This document shows, piece after piece, positions 53,318-62,541 of a DNA stretch of 64,000 nt. Position 1 is the first letter of the stretch, and each line of letters begins with the position of its first letter. The translations under genes and the position numbers were made by a program. The notes beneath the pieces are model-generated. The model was given only the letters and a program-made list of their open reading frames with translations. It searched no databases and had not been told where the DNA came from. The DNA is from JAOUEA01 sp963797635 (GTDB lineage: Bacteria > Actinomycetota > UBA4738 > HRBIN12), in NCBI GenBank assembly GCA_963797635.1, contig CAWCPZ010000003.1:62001-126000 (forward strand), in the 5' to 3' direction.

Positions 53318-54804
53318 CACCAGAACCTCAGCTTCTTGCGGTCGAGCGCGGCCCACGCGTCGGGCCAGCGGCGGCGCGCCCGTCGCTGGAGGCGGGCCTC
53401 GATCGCGCCGAGCTCGCCCGCCGTGAACGCCACCCGTGCGCTGGTCCCGGCGGCCTGATCACGCAGCCACGCTGCGGCCACCACCGAATCCTGGTGTTCC
53501 CCGAGTTCGTCCTGCAGCACACCGGCCCGCTCGGCGAACCTGCGGGCCGGCTTGCCCACCACAGGGGCCACCGCCTCTGCGGCATACCGGACGCGTTTGG
53601 CGCGGATCCGCGCTGCATGCAGGTCGGCATCGGCCGATCCCGGATCCAGCGACTCGCACGCGCGCTGCAAGTGATCCCACGGCCCCGACACGAGCGAGTC
53701 GATCACGTCGACGGCGGGCGTGGACGCCACATCGTCGAGGACCGCGGGCGCCGTGGCGGCCGCGACGAGACGATCGAGCAGCACGGCGTACCGGTCCTCT
53801 CGCAGGGCCGACAGCATGGCCGCGCGCGCTTCGTCGCGTTGGGCGCGCAACCGATCGAGGAGCTTGCGCATCGTGACCGCGTCCTCGTCGGGGAGCATCG
53901 AGGTGTGCGCCCGCAACCGTTCGCCGAGCACGTCGAGATCGCGGACGGCTCCGAGCTCGTCGCCGAGCCAGCGCAGTTCGTCCCGGAGCTGGGCGTCCCA
54001 TGTCGGCTCCAGCAACGTTCGGAACGTCCGGAGGTCCGAGCGGAGCCGCCGGGTCGCCACCCGCGCCTGGTGCACGCCTTCCAGGTCGCTGCCGAGCCGG
54101 ACGGCGGCGTCGTGTCGGATCAACCGGACCACCGAGGCCGACAGGGCGGTGCGGATCATCGCCTCGACGGTCTTGGGCCGCTTGCCGTGCTGCTCCACCT
54201 CGGGCGGTTCGGCCGCCAACGGCATGAGGGCCCGGACGTACTTCGGCAGGGCCGGTTCGGCGCGTTGTGCCCCTTCGGCCACCAGCCGTTTGATCACCGG
54301 GTCGATGATCGCTTCGTCGGCATCCTGGGTGAGTTCGGCTTCGAGCTCCCGGAAGCGCGCCACCACTCGTCGCCCGTCCAGCACCGAGACCTCGTCGTCC
54401 ACCACCTCGGCGGCCGGTCTGGCCTCGGCATCGAGCAGCCGCGTGGTCCGGCGGACCGTCTGCAGCCGCACGGCGAGCGACACCGGTTCTTGCCGCAGGT
54501 ATCCCCGGAGCAGGTCGATCGCGGGAGCCGGCGGACGGCCCGGGCCCGCCTCGAAGTGATGCTCCTCGCGCGCCAGCGTGTCGGAGAGGCCCGCGGCGGG
54601 GAGCTTGACGGTCCAGCCCTCGCCGGTCCGGTAGCGCAGGGAGCATCCCCAGCGAGCCAGCCGCAGGTCCTGCGTGTCGTAGTAGCTGGTGACGAACCGC
54701 TGGACGCCCTCGCCTTCGGCGGAGAAGCCGTCGAGGACCTCGGACAGGTCGGGAAGATGGAACAGCGGACCGACGGTGAGCTTGACCTCGCGCTCCAGGT
54801 TCAC
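53317..54804 (-). CDS. CYTH and CHAD domain protein (polyphosphate-related)
   Basis: About 495 residues from a GTG at 54804. N-terminal CYTH domain: VNLEREVKLTVGPLFHLPDL with the EREVK signature, then SYYDTQDLRLARWGCSLRYR and the acidic/basic tunnel residues. The C-terminal CHAD domain is His/Arg-rich: DLEGVHQARVATRRLRSDLR, DLDVLGERLRAHTSMLPDED, ADLHAARIRAKRVRYAAEAV and LQDELGEHQDSVVAAAWLRD. CYTH domains hydrolyse or bind triphosphates and CHAD domains bind inorganic polyphosphate, so a polyphosphate-binding or tripolyphosphatase role is likely. Its start overlaps the ppk1 stop (GTGA) and its stop overlaps mutT1 (TGATG), so the three are one translational unit. Confidence 0.88.
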   Translation of the reverse strand: MNLEREVKLTVGPLFHLPDLSEVLDGFSAEGEGVQRFVTSYYDTQDLRLARWGCSLRYRTGEGWTVKLPAAGLSDTLAREEHHFEAGPGRPPAPAIDLLRGYLRQEPVSLAVRLQTVRRTTRLLDAEARPAAEVVDDEVSVLDGRRVVARFRELEAELTQDADEAIIDPVIKRLVAEGAQRAEPALPKYVRALMPLAAEPPEVEQHGKRPKTVEAMIRTALSASVVRLIRHDAAVRLGSDLEGVHQARVATRRLRSDLRTFRTLLEPTWDAQLRDELRWLGDELGAVRDLDVLGERLRAHTSMLPDEDAVTMRKLLDRLRAQRDEARAAMLSALREDRYAVLLDRLVAAATAPAVLDDVASTPAVDVIDSLVSGPWDHLQRACESLDPGSADADLHAARIRAKRVRYAAEAVAPVVGKPARRFAERAGVLQDELGEHQDSVVAAAWLRDQAAGTSARVAFTAGELGAIEARLQRRARRRWPDAWAALDRKKLRFW

Positions 54805-56877
54805 CGCTCGCCAGCCCGCTCCACGGCGAGCTCCTGCAGCGCCCGGTGGGCGTTCACGCCGCGGCTCGTCGGCACCTTGTGCCATCGTCCATCGGGATCG
54901 AGCTCCCATGCGAGCTCGTCGTCGGCGAGTTCGATCGCCAGCACCTCGGCCAGGCGCTCCTGCAGGGCGCCGTCCTCCACGGGCGTGAGGGCCTCGACGC
55001 GACGGTCGAGGTTGCGCGGCATCCAGTCGGCCGATCCGATCAGGTAGTCGAACCCGCGCGACGTGCTCCCGAACCGGTACACCCGGGAATGCTCCAGGAA
55101 CCGGCCCACGATGGAGCGGACCCTGATGCCCTCGGACAGACCCGGGACCCCGGGACGCAGACAGCAGATGCCGCGGATCAGCAACTCGACGCGGACGCCC
55201 GACTGCGACGCTTCGTAGAGCGCATCGATCAGGTCGCTGTCCACGAGGCTGTTCATCTTCAGCACGATGGAGCCGTCGTCCTGCTCCATCTCCCGGTGGA
55301 CCAGGGCCGCGAGGCCGGGGCGCAGGGTGACCGGGGCCACCAGCAGCTTGCGGTATTCGCGCTGCCGGCTGTAGCCGGTGAGCAGGTTGAACAGGTCCGT
55401 GAGATCCGCGCCCAGATCGGGGTCGGCCGTCAACAGCCCGATGTCTTCGTACAGTCGCGCGGTCGTGGAGTTGTAGTTGCCCGTCCCCAGGTGCGCGTAC
55501 CGTCGGATGCCGTCGTTCTCCCGGCGCACCACCAGGCAGGTCTTCGCGTGCGTCTTGAGGCCCACCATGCCGTACACCACGTGCACCCCAGCCGTTTCCA
55601 GCGTTCGTGCGAACGAGATGTTGGCTTCCTCGTCGAATCGCGCCTTCAGCTCGACGAGGGCCACCACCTGCTTGCCGGCGTCGGCGGCCCGCACCAGGGA
55701 GCGGATGATCGGGCTGTCGGCCGAGGTGCGGTAGAGGGTCTGCTTGATCGCGAGGACGTCGGGGTCCCGCGCGGCCTGATCCACGAACGCCGCGACGGAG
55801 GATTCGTAGGAGTCGTAGGGGTGATGCACCAGGATGTCGCCGCGCCGCACCGCCTCGAACACGTCCGGCAGGCCCTCCTGCGACTGGAGCTCGGGCGGCG
55901 TGACCGGCGTCCACGGTTCATCCTTCAGGTCGGCTCGATCGAGGTTCACGAAGAACCAGAGGTCGCCGAGCGCGAGGAGTCCGTCGACGACGTAGACCTG
56001 GGATTCCTCCAAGCTCAGCTCGCGCATCAGGACCTCGCGCACCTCGCCGCTCATCGTGTCGTCGATCTCCAGCCGGATCGGCGTGGCGCCTCGTTGCCGC
56101 CGTTGCAGGACGGTCTCGATCGCGGCCAGGAGATCGTCGGCTTCGTCCTCTTCGACCTCGACGTCGGCGTCGCGCGTCACGCGGAAGAAGTGGTGGGACA
56201 GCAGGTCCATGCCGGGGAACAGCTGGTCCATGTGCGCCGCGATCACCTCTTCGAGCGGCACGAAGCGCTCGCCGTCGGGCAGCTCGATGAACCGCGGCAG
56301 CGATCGGTGGCACCTTCACGCGCGCGAACTTGCGCACGCCCGTCATCGGGTCGCGCACGGCCGCCGCGACGTTCAACGACAGGCTCGAGATGTAGGGGAA
56401 CGGATGCGCCGGATCCACCGACAGCGGCGTGAGCACCGGGAAGATCCGTTCGGAGAACCGGCGGCCCAGGAACGCCGCGGTCGTCCTCGCCGAGTTGATC
56501 CCAGTGGGCGAGGCGGATGCGCTCCTTCTCCAGCGCGGGGAGTCAGGTCGGTGGACAGCACGCCTTCGACCCTCGCCTGCAGCCCGTCGAGCCGCTCGCG
56601 GATCGCCTCCAGCTGTTCGGGCGGGCGTCATCCCGTCGGGCGTGACCACGGCGACCCCCGCCTCGACCTGCTCCTCCAGACCGGACACCCGGACCTGGAA
56701 GAACTCATCGAGGTTCTGCGTGTAGATCGCCAGGAACTTGACCCGTTCCAGCAGCGGCCGGGCGGGGTCCTCGGCGAGCGCCAGCACCCGCGCGTTGAAC
56801 TCCAGCCAGCTCAGCTCACGGTTGAGGAAGCGGGCTGAGGTGGCGGGCATCGCCTCGGGGAAGGTCTCGGCGCTCAT
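54801..56877 (-). CDS. ppk1: polyphosphate kinase 1 (frameshifted in N-terminal third)
   Basis: About 690 residues. N domain: RFLNRELSWLEFNARVLALA and FLAIYTQNLDEFFQVRVSGL; head and catalytic domains: FFRVTRDADVEVEEDEADDL, DILVHHPYDSYESSVAAFVD, AIKQTLYRTSADSPIIRSLV, QVVALVELKARFDEEANISF, THAKTCLVVRRENDGIRRYA (HAK with catalytic-type His), HLGTGNYNSTTARLYEDIGL and the second HxK-region SLVDSDLIDALYEASQSGVR. It makes polyphosphate from ATP. Four one-base insertions are needed at about 56290-56310, 56485, 56540 and 56625 to restore the frame. ATG at 56877 has TACGAT 9 nt upstream on the minus strand, so there is a separate promoter after regX3. Confidence 0.92.
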
Positions 56878-56886
56878 GGGGTCGAC

Positions 56887-56892
56887 ATCGTA
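56887..56892 (-). promoter_or_regulatory. candidate -10 (TACGAT on minus strand) for ppk1
   Basis: Nine nt upstream of the ppk1 start codon, in the 120-nt gap after regX3. Confidence 0.4.
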
Positions 56893-56997
56893 GAGAGTCC
56901 CAGCCTCGCAGGCAATCGCACGCTCGTCCACATCGCGGATACCTTGCGGTGCAACCTGTCATCGTGGCAGACACGTCATCGATGCCCAGTGGGCGCG

Positions 56998-57726
56998 TCA
57001 GTCGACGAACTTGTACCCGAGCCCGCGCACGGTGACGACGTGGGTCGGTTCGTGGGGATCGGTTTCGATCTTCTGGCGGAGCCGCTTCACGTGCACGTCG
57101 AGGGTCTTCGTGTCGCCCACGTAGTCCGCCCCCCAGACCTCCTCGATCAGGAACAGCCGTGTGAGCAACCGATCCTTGCGTCGGAGGAACGCCTCGAGCA
57201 GTTCGAACTCCTTGGGTGGGAACCCCACCGGCGCGCCCCGCACCACGACCTCGTGCCGCGACACATCCATCTCGATGGGACCACCGCGGAGCACCTCTTC
57301 TTCGGGCAGGGCGCTGTCGGCTCGCATCCCGGCACGACGCAGGTGCGCTCGGACCCGAGAGACCAATTCACGCACCGAGAACGGCTTCGTGACGTAGTCG
57401 TCGGCTCCCAACTCCAGACCGGTGACCTTGTCGGCCTCCGAGTCCTTCGCCGTCACCATGATGATGGGAACGTCGGACTCCGCCCGGATGGCGCGGCACA
57501 CGTCGAGGCCCGAGAGCTCGGGAAGCATCAGATCCAAGATCACGAGCGCGGGACGCTCGGATCGGAACCGGTCGATCGCACGTCGCCCATCGGTCGCGAC
57601 CGACACCGAGAACCCTTCCCGTTCGAGGTTGTACCGGACCGAGTCGGCCAACGATTCCTCGTCCTCCACGATCAGGACGAGCGGGGCCGACTCCGGATGC
57701 TCGTCGGCGATGGAGAGATCGCTCAT
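56998..57726 (-). CDS. regX3: OmpR/PhoB-family response regulator (RegX3/PhoP-like)
   Basis: 242 residues. Receiver: LVLIVEDEESLADSVRYNLE, phosphoacceptor Asp65 in LVILDLMLPELSGLDVCRAI, conserved Thr/Lys in IIMVTAKDSEAD and DYVTKPFSVRELVSRVRAHL. Winged-helix DNA-binding domain: PPKEFELLEAFLRRKDRLLT, LIEEVWGADYVGDTKTLDVH and VKRLRQKIETDPHEPTHVVT ending RGLGYKF. The likely partner kinase is encoded at 62.5-63.7 kb. Start overlaps the phoU stop (ATGA). Expected to bind the PHO-box-like repeats upstream of pstS. Confidence 0.9.
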   Translation of the reverse strand: MSDLSIADEHPESAPLVLIVEDEESLADSVRYNLEREGFSVSVATDGRRAIDRFRSERPALVILDLMLPELSGLDVCRAIRAESDVPIIMVTAKDSEADKVTGLELGADDYVTKPFSVRELVSRVRAHLRRAGMRADSALPEEEVLRGGPIEMDVSRHEVVVRGAPVGFPPKEFELLEAFLRRKDRLLTRLFLIEEVWGADYVGDTKTLDVHVKRLRQKIETDPHEPTHVVTVRGLGYKFVD

Positions 57727-58405
57727 TCGATCGTGACCGGATGGGAGGCATCGGTGAACTCGCGGAACTCGCCCGTCAGCAGGAACCCGACCTGCTCCGC
57801 GATGTCGACGGCGTTGTCGCCCACGCGTTCGAGCGCACGCGCCGCCATGTTCATGTGCAGTCCCCAGTCGAGGCTCCGAGGATCGTCCGCAAGCTTCAGC
57901 GCTTCGAGGTGGGTGGCTCGGTTGAGCCGGTCAACGGGGTCGTCCATCGTGGGCACCTTGAGCGCCAGCTCGAGGTCCCGCCGTCCGAACGCTTCCATCG
58001 CCGTTCGGATCATCGGTGACGACGAGGGTCGCCCATCTCCTCGATCTGCTGGCGCATCGATTCGCTCCCGGACTCGTCCTTGGTCCGGAGGTACAGCTTG
58101 GCGACGTTGACCGCTTGATCGCCGACCCGCTCGAGGTGCAGGTTGCAGTGCATGATCGCCGAGATCAGCCGAAGGTCGGCGGCGACGGGCGACTGCAGCG
58201 CCAGGACCGACAGGACATCGCTGTCGATCTTCAGGTAGAGCTCGTCGATCCGATCGTCGTCGTCGATCACGCCCTGCGCCTTCGCGTCGTCGTGCTGCAC
58301 CAGCGCCTCGACCGACGCTGCACCGAGTTGCCGGCGAGCTCGCCCATGCTCAGCAGGTCCATCTCGATCTGCTCCAGCGACTCGTGGAACGGTCCCGCTG
58401 CTCAT
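57723..58405 (-). CDS. phoU: phosphate transport system regulatory protein PhoU (frameshifted)
   Basis: About 225 residues after repair. The N-terminal SLEQIEMDLLSMGELAGNSV, the ASVEALVQHDDAKAQGVIDD repeat with LKIDSDVLSVLALQSPVAAD and LRLISAIMHCNLHLERVGDQ, and the second half RRDLELALKVPTMDDPVDRL with NMAARALERVGDNAVDIAEQ are the two three-helix PhoU repeats with metal-site E/D residues (ERVGDxAxxI). Breaks lie at about 58380, 58325 and 58015. It links Pst activity to the SenX3/RegX3 pair. Start overlaps the pstB stop (ATGA). Confidence 0.87.
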
Positions 58406-59221
58406 CCGAATCTCCCCGTCACGTAGTCCTCGGTCCGCTGATCGGTCGGGTTGGTGAAGATCGATTCCGTGCGGTCGAACTCGACGATCGTGCCGGTCCG
58501 GCTGCCGTCGTCATGGACCTCCACGGTGAAGAACGCGGTGCGGTCGCTGACCCGCGCGGCCTGCTGCATGTTGTGGGTCACGATGACGATCGTGTAGTCG
58601 GCCACCAGCTCCTGCATCAGGTCCTCGATCTTCGCGGTGGCGATCGGGTCGAGCGCCGAGCACGGCTCGTCCATCAGGATCACGTCGGGCTTGCGTGGCG
58701 ATCGCCCGCGCGATGCACAGACGCTGCTGCTGGCCACCCGAGAGCGCGAGGCCCGATTCCTTCAGCTTGTCCTTCACCTCGTCCCACAGCGCCGCCTTGC
58801 GCAGGCTCTCCTCGACGAGCTCGTCCATGTTGCCCTTGTAGCCGGCGATCTTCGGGCCGAACGCGATGTTGTCGTAGATCGACTTCGGGAACGGGTTCGG
58901 CTTCTGGAACACCATGCCGATGCGCCGGCGAACCTCGACCGGGTCCACGCGCTCGTCGTAGAGGTCGACGCCGTGGTACAGCAGCGTGCCTTCGACACGA
59001 GCGCCTTCGATCAGGTCGTTCATCCGGTTGAGGCAGCGCAGGAACGTGGTCTTGCCGCACCCGGACGGCCCGATCAGCGCGGTGATCTCGTTCTTCAGGA
59101 TCGGCAGGTTGATGTCGCGGATCGCCCGGAAGTCGCCGTAGAACACGGCGAGGTCGGCCGTCGAGAACACGACCTCGCGCGCGGCCTCATCGGCCTCGGT
59201 GACGCTCGAGGGTTTCACCAT
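58402..59221 (-). CDS. pstB: phosphate ABC transporter ATP-binding protein (one frameshift)
   Basis: About 272 residues. Walker A GPSGCGKTTFLRCLNRMNDL, PstB-specific VRRRIGMVFQKPNPFPKSIY, signature GLALSGGQQQRLCIARAIAT, and after a shift at about 58695, Walker B PDVILMDEPCSALDPIATAK and the switch His in IVIVTHNMQQAARVSDRTAF. The break is a CAGCCC read as CAAGCCC, removing the A restores ATQPDVILMD. Cytoplasmic ATPase of the high-affinity phosphate importer. Confidence 0.93.
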
Positions 59222-59283
59222 GAGCTGGGGCCCATCATCGGTGACGCGAGGTCGCCGGCGTCAGGTCGGTCGTGTCCATCGGT

Positions 59284-60235
59284 TCACCACTTTCGGTCAT
59301 AGCGGTTCCTCAGCAGGATCGCGGCGAGGTTCACGACGAGGATGATCACGAGCAGCACGACGATCGCTGCGGCCGTGTTGGCCTTCCAGTCCTCGCCGGC
59401 CAGCCGGGACCATGAGAAGATCTGCGTGGGCAGCGCCGTGTACTTGCCCTGCAGGACCTCGAGCGGCGATCGCCGACGACGACGTGGAGAGGTAGCCGGT
59501 GACGGCCCCCACCAGCAGCAGCGGCGCCGTCTCGCCGAACGCCCGGGCCAGCGACAGGATCAGGCCCGTGAAGACCCCGGGCGCCGCGTACGGAAGCACG
59601 TGGCTGCGGACGACCTCCCACCGCGTGGCGCCGACACCGTAGGCGGCCTCGCGCACGCTCTTCGGGCACGGCCCGCAGCGCCTCCATCGTCACGAGGATG
59701 ATGATCGGCAGCACCAGCACCGACAGCGTCAGGCCGCCCGAGATGTAGCTCCGGCCGAACGTGTCGGGGCCGGTGAAGGCGCGCAGCGCCTGCACGAACA
59801 CCACCAGCCCGAGGATGCCGTAGACGATCGACGGCACGCCGGCGAGGTTGCGGATGTTGGTGGTGAGCAGCCGGTTGAGGCGGGTGTCGCGCGCGTACTC
59901 CTGCAGGTAGATCGCCGCGGCGATGCCGAGCGGCATCGCCACCACCGCGACGAAGCCGATCAGGATCAGCGAGCCGACGATGCCCTGGCGCACCCCCGCT
60001 CGGCTGGCAGGCGGGAGACATCGCTGGTCACGAAGTCGCCGAGCCTGCGTCGACAGCACCGGCCAGGCGGCCGACAGCGCCGTGCCCAGCAGGACGATCA
60101 GGATCAGCGAGCGACAGGAGCAGGGACAGCAGCAGCGCCCCCTGGAAGACGCGGCCCGCGAGATCGCGCTTGCGAGCCGCGGAGGGCGAGCTCCACCGTG
60201 CCGCGGACCTGCGCGGTCGGGGCGATCGCGGCCAT
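59284..60235 (-). CDS. pstA: phosphate ABC transporter permease PstA (several frameshifts)
   Basis: About 315 residues after repair, beginning MAAIAPTAQVRGTVELALRG. Intact blocks: VRQGIVGSLILIGFVAVVAM with PLGIAAAIYLQEYARDTRLN, RLLTTNIRNLAGVPSIVYGI, LTLSVLVLPIIILVTMEALR, YGVGATRWEVVRSHVLPYAA (EAA loop), FTGLILSLARAFGETAPLLL, and the end LLRNRYDRKW. Shifts occur near 60160, 60120, 60035, 60010, 59665 and 59465; one is GTCG read as GATCG. The start overlaps the pstC stop as TGATG. Confidence 0.88.
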
Positions 60236-61189
60236 CAGTAGTCCCTCCGGACCCGGCGGACGAAGCGCTCGGACAGCAGGTTCAAGCCCGAGCGTCATCG
60301 CGAACAGCAGCAGGCCGACGAAGTAGAGCGCATCGAACGCGTTGAGCCCGGTGCTGCTCTTCACCTGGTCCGAGCCGATCGCGAGCGAGGCGATCGCGCC
60401 GGTCATCGTCTGGCCGGGCTCCAAGGGGTTCGAGATGGCGGCGTGGCCGAGCCCGTCGCGCCGGCCGCGATCGCCACCACCATCGTCTCGCCGATCGCCC
60501 GAGAGAACCCGAGGATCAGCGACGCCACGATGCCGGAGACCGCCGCGGGGAAGACGACCTTCGTCGTCACCGTCCGCCGGCGCGCGCCGATCCCGTAGGC
60601 GGCCTCCCGCAGCGCGCCGGGCACGGCGTACATCGCGTCCTCGGCCACCGAGGCCACCAAGCGGGATCGTGAGGATCCCGACGCCGATGCCGGCCGCCAT
60701 GATCGTGAACGTGCTCGACGTCGCGAACAGCGTCTGCACGATGGTCGGGTTGATCACCTGCAGCGCGAAGTAGCCGAGGACCACGCTCGGGATGCCCGGC
60801 GAGCGTCTCGAGGATCGGCTTCAGGCGCCGGCGGGTCCTCGGGCTCGCGTACTCGGACAGGTACATCGCCGCCCCGAGGCCGAGCGGTGTCGGCGATCAC
60901 CATCGCGATCACGCGACACCTCGATCGTGCCGATGAAGAGCGTCGGGATGTCGAACTCTCCCTGTCGCGGCGACCACTGGCCGCTCCACAGCGACGAGAG
61001 CTCCACGTGGGACAGGAACGAGATCGCCTGGCCGAGCAGCGCGAGGACGATCGCGACGCTGATCGACCAGCGAGATCCCCGCGGCCGCGAGGAGCACGCC
61101 GCGGACGACGCCTTCCTTGCGCCGCCGCTTCGCGCTGCCCCGCAAGCGTGGCGATCGACGGCCCCGGTCTCACCCGTCGCCGTGACCAT
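60235..61189 (-). CDS. pstC: phosphate ABC transporter permease PstC (many frameshifts)
   Basis: About 315 residues after repair, beginning MVTATGETGAVDRH. Recognisable in successive frames: ISVAIVLALLGQAISFLSHV and ELSSLWSGQWSPRQGEFDIP, TLFIGTIEVS, AAMYLSEYASPRTRRRLKPI, VLGYFALQVINPTIVQTLFA, IMAAGIGVGILTIPL, VASVAEDAMYAVPGALREAA, GARRRTVTTKVVFPAAVSGI, ASLILGFSRAIGETMVVAIA, AISNPLEPGQTMTGAIASLA and the end RFVRRVRRDY. At least eight single-base shifts, several of the CAGC to CAAGC or extra-G type. In so essential a gene they are probably consensus errors. Confidence 0.85.
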
Positions 61190-61275
61190 GCTGCGGCTAC
61201 CCTACCCGCGGTCCGCAGGCGCGGCGAGGCCGGACGGCGATCGCCGTCCGGCCCAGGTGCCCGCGGTGCGTCCGA

Positions 61276-62315
61276 TCATGCCGAGGCCGACTCCCAGGCC
61301 GATCGGGTGGCCTCGATGCGGTCGGCCGGCAGCGCGATGTAGCCGACCTGCTCCAGCAACCCGTCCGTCGCCAGCGAGTCGTCCGTCAGGTAGAAGTCGA
61401 CGTAGGCCTTCACCTCGGGCCGGGCCATCGCCTCGTTGCTCACGTAGATGTAGAGCGAACGCGACAGCGGGTAGGAACCGTCGGAGATCGTGTCCGCCGA
61501 CGGCGCCGACGCACCCGTCGCCGCCGTCGACCTGGATCTCCTTGATCTGGTCGCCCGCCTGCTCGGCGAACGCGAACCCCACGAAACCGAGCGAGCTCGG
61601 GGAGCCCTCCATCGCCGTGATGATCACGTTGTCGTTCGGCGAAGGCTGGTAGTCGCTGCGGAGCGCGGCGGCTTCGTCCTCGGGCACGCCCTGCGCGATC
61701 GCGGTGTCTTCGATCCCCGCGAGGTCGATGAAGGCGTCGTAGGTCCCCGACTCCTCTCCGGGCGCGGTGATCTCCAGCGGGGCATCAGGGAACCCACCGG
61801 TGCCCCCGACCTGCTGGCGCGAGCGAGTCGGCGCCGTTCCAGGTGTCGATCCCGTCGGACTCCGGGCCGAACAGCGCGTAGAGGTCGCCGAAGTTCAAGC
61901 AGGTCACGTCGGCGTTCTCGGGGTTCGTCATCACCGTGACGCCGTCCAAGCCGACCTCGAGTTCCGTGTACTCGATGCCGGCCTTCTGGCAGGCCTTCGC
62001 CTCCTCGTCCTCGATCGGACGCGAAGCGTCGGCGATGTCGATCTCGCCCTTGCAGAAGAGTTCGAAGCCGTCGCCGGTCCCGGGACCGTCGACGCTGATC
62101 TGCACGTCGGGGTTGTCGGCATTGAACTCCTCGGCGACCACGGAGGAGATCGGTTCGACCGTCGAGGAGCCGGAGATCGTGATCGAACCCGACAAGGCGT
62201 CGGTCCCGCCCGTGTCGCCGGAACCGCCACCGTCGTCGCTGCCGCACGCCGCTGAGACGAGCGTGAGGGCGAGCAGGGCCACGAGCGCGCCCCCCAACCT
62301 GCGGTGCTTCACCAT
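61276..62315 (-). CDS. pstS: phosphate ABC transporter substrate-binding protein PstS (frameshifted)
   Basis: About 345 residues. Lipoprotein signal MVKHRRLGGALVALLALTLV with lipobox SAAC, a Gly/Ser/Asp linker, then the phosphate-binding fold: ITISGSSTVEPISSVVAEEF, SVDGPGTGDGFELFCKGEID, IADASRPIEDEEAKACQKAG, TCLNFGDLYALFGPESDGID. After a shift near 61820 the protein continues GGTGGFPDAPLEITAPGEES and GTYDAFIDLAGIEDTAIAQG, and after another near 61510 ends ALPADRIEATRSAWESASA. Excellent ribosome site GGAGGAGG 6 nt before the ATG. First gene of the pst operon, downstream of the PHO-box repeats. Confidence 0.92.
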
Positions 62316-62347
62316 CGGTTCCTCCTCCATCGGTGCGTTCGGGGCGG

Positions 62348-62353
62348 AGCCTA
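62348..62353 (-). promoter_or_regulatory. candidate pstS -10 (TAGGCT on minus strand)
   Basis: About 33 nt before the pstS ATG. The first PHO-box pair begins roughly 20-30 nt upstream of it, the position expected for an activator site overlapping the -35 region. Confidence 0.35.
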
Positions 62354-62373
62354 GGGAGCAGGGGTGGACGCCT

Positions 62374-62402
62374 AGTGACCTCAAGATGAACGAGCGGTGA
62401 AC
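62374..62402 (-). promoter_or_regulatory. PHO-box-like direct repeats, site 1
   Basis: Read on the minus strand: GTTCACCGCTC then GTTCATCTTGA, exactly 11 nt apart (heptamers at 62396-62402 and 62385-62391), with a weaker third unit at 62374-62380. Matches the 11-bp direct-repeat pattern of actinobacterial PhoP/RegX3 sites (GTTCACC). Just upstream of the likely pstS promoter. Confidence 0.7.
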
Positions 62403-62414
62403 GAGGACGGGCAT

Positions 62415-62432
62415 GGAGAACGCCGGATGAAC
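62415..62432 (-). promoter_or_regulatory. PHO-box-like direct repeats, site 2
   Basis: Minus strand GTTCATCCGGC then GTTCTCC (heptamers 62426-62432 and 62415-62421), again 11 nt apart. Weaker than sites 1 and 3. Confidence 0.55.
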
Positions 62433-62484
62433 GCCCAGGTCCAAGCCCACAGGGGCCGCGATCACCGTCCAGAACCGTCGATCG

Positions 62485-62513
62485 GCGGAACCTCTGATGA
62501 ACGACAGGTGAAC
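62485..62513 (-). promoter_or_regulatory. PHO-box-like direct repeats, site 3
   Basis: Minus strand GTTCACCTGTC then GTTCATCAGAG (heptamers 62507-62513 and 62496-62502), 11 nt apart, with a weaker third unit at 62485-62491. It lies over the -35 position of the senX3 promoter. Confidence 0.7.
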
Positions 62514-62529
62514 ACCGCCGTCGGCCTCC

Positions 62530-62535
62530 TACACT
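62530..62535 (+). promoter_or_regulatory. candidate -10 (TACACT), leaderless start of the sensor kinase
   Basis: TACACT lies 6 nt before the ATG at 62542. Confidence 0.5.
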
Positions 62536-62541
62536 GCGGCC

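Noticed and set aside
58402..61900. Real pseudogenisation of the pst operon
   Set aside because: All conserved motifs survive in other frames, repairs are single-base, and the operon has intact regulatory sites and coupled starts; sequence error is the simpler explanation.
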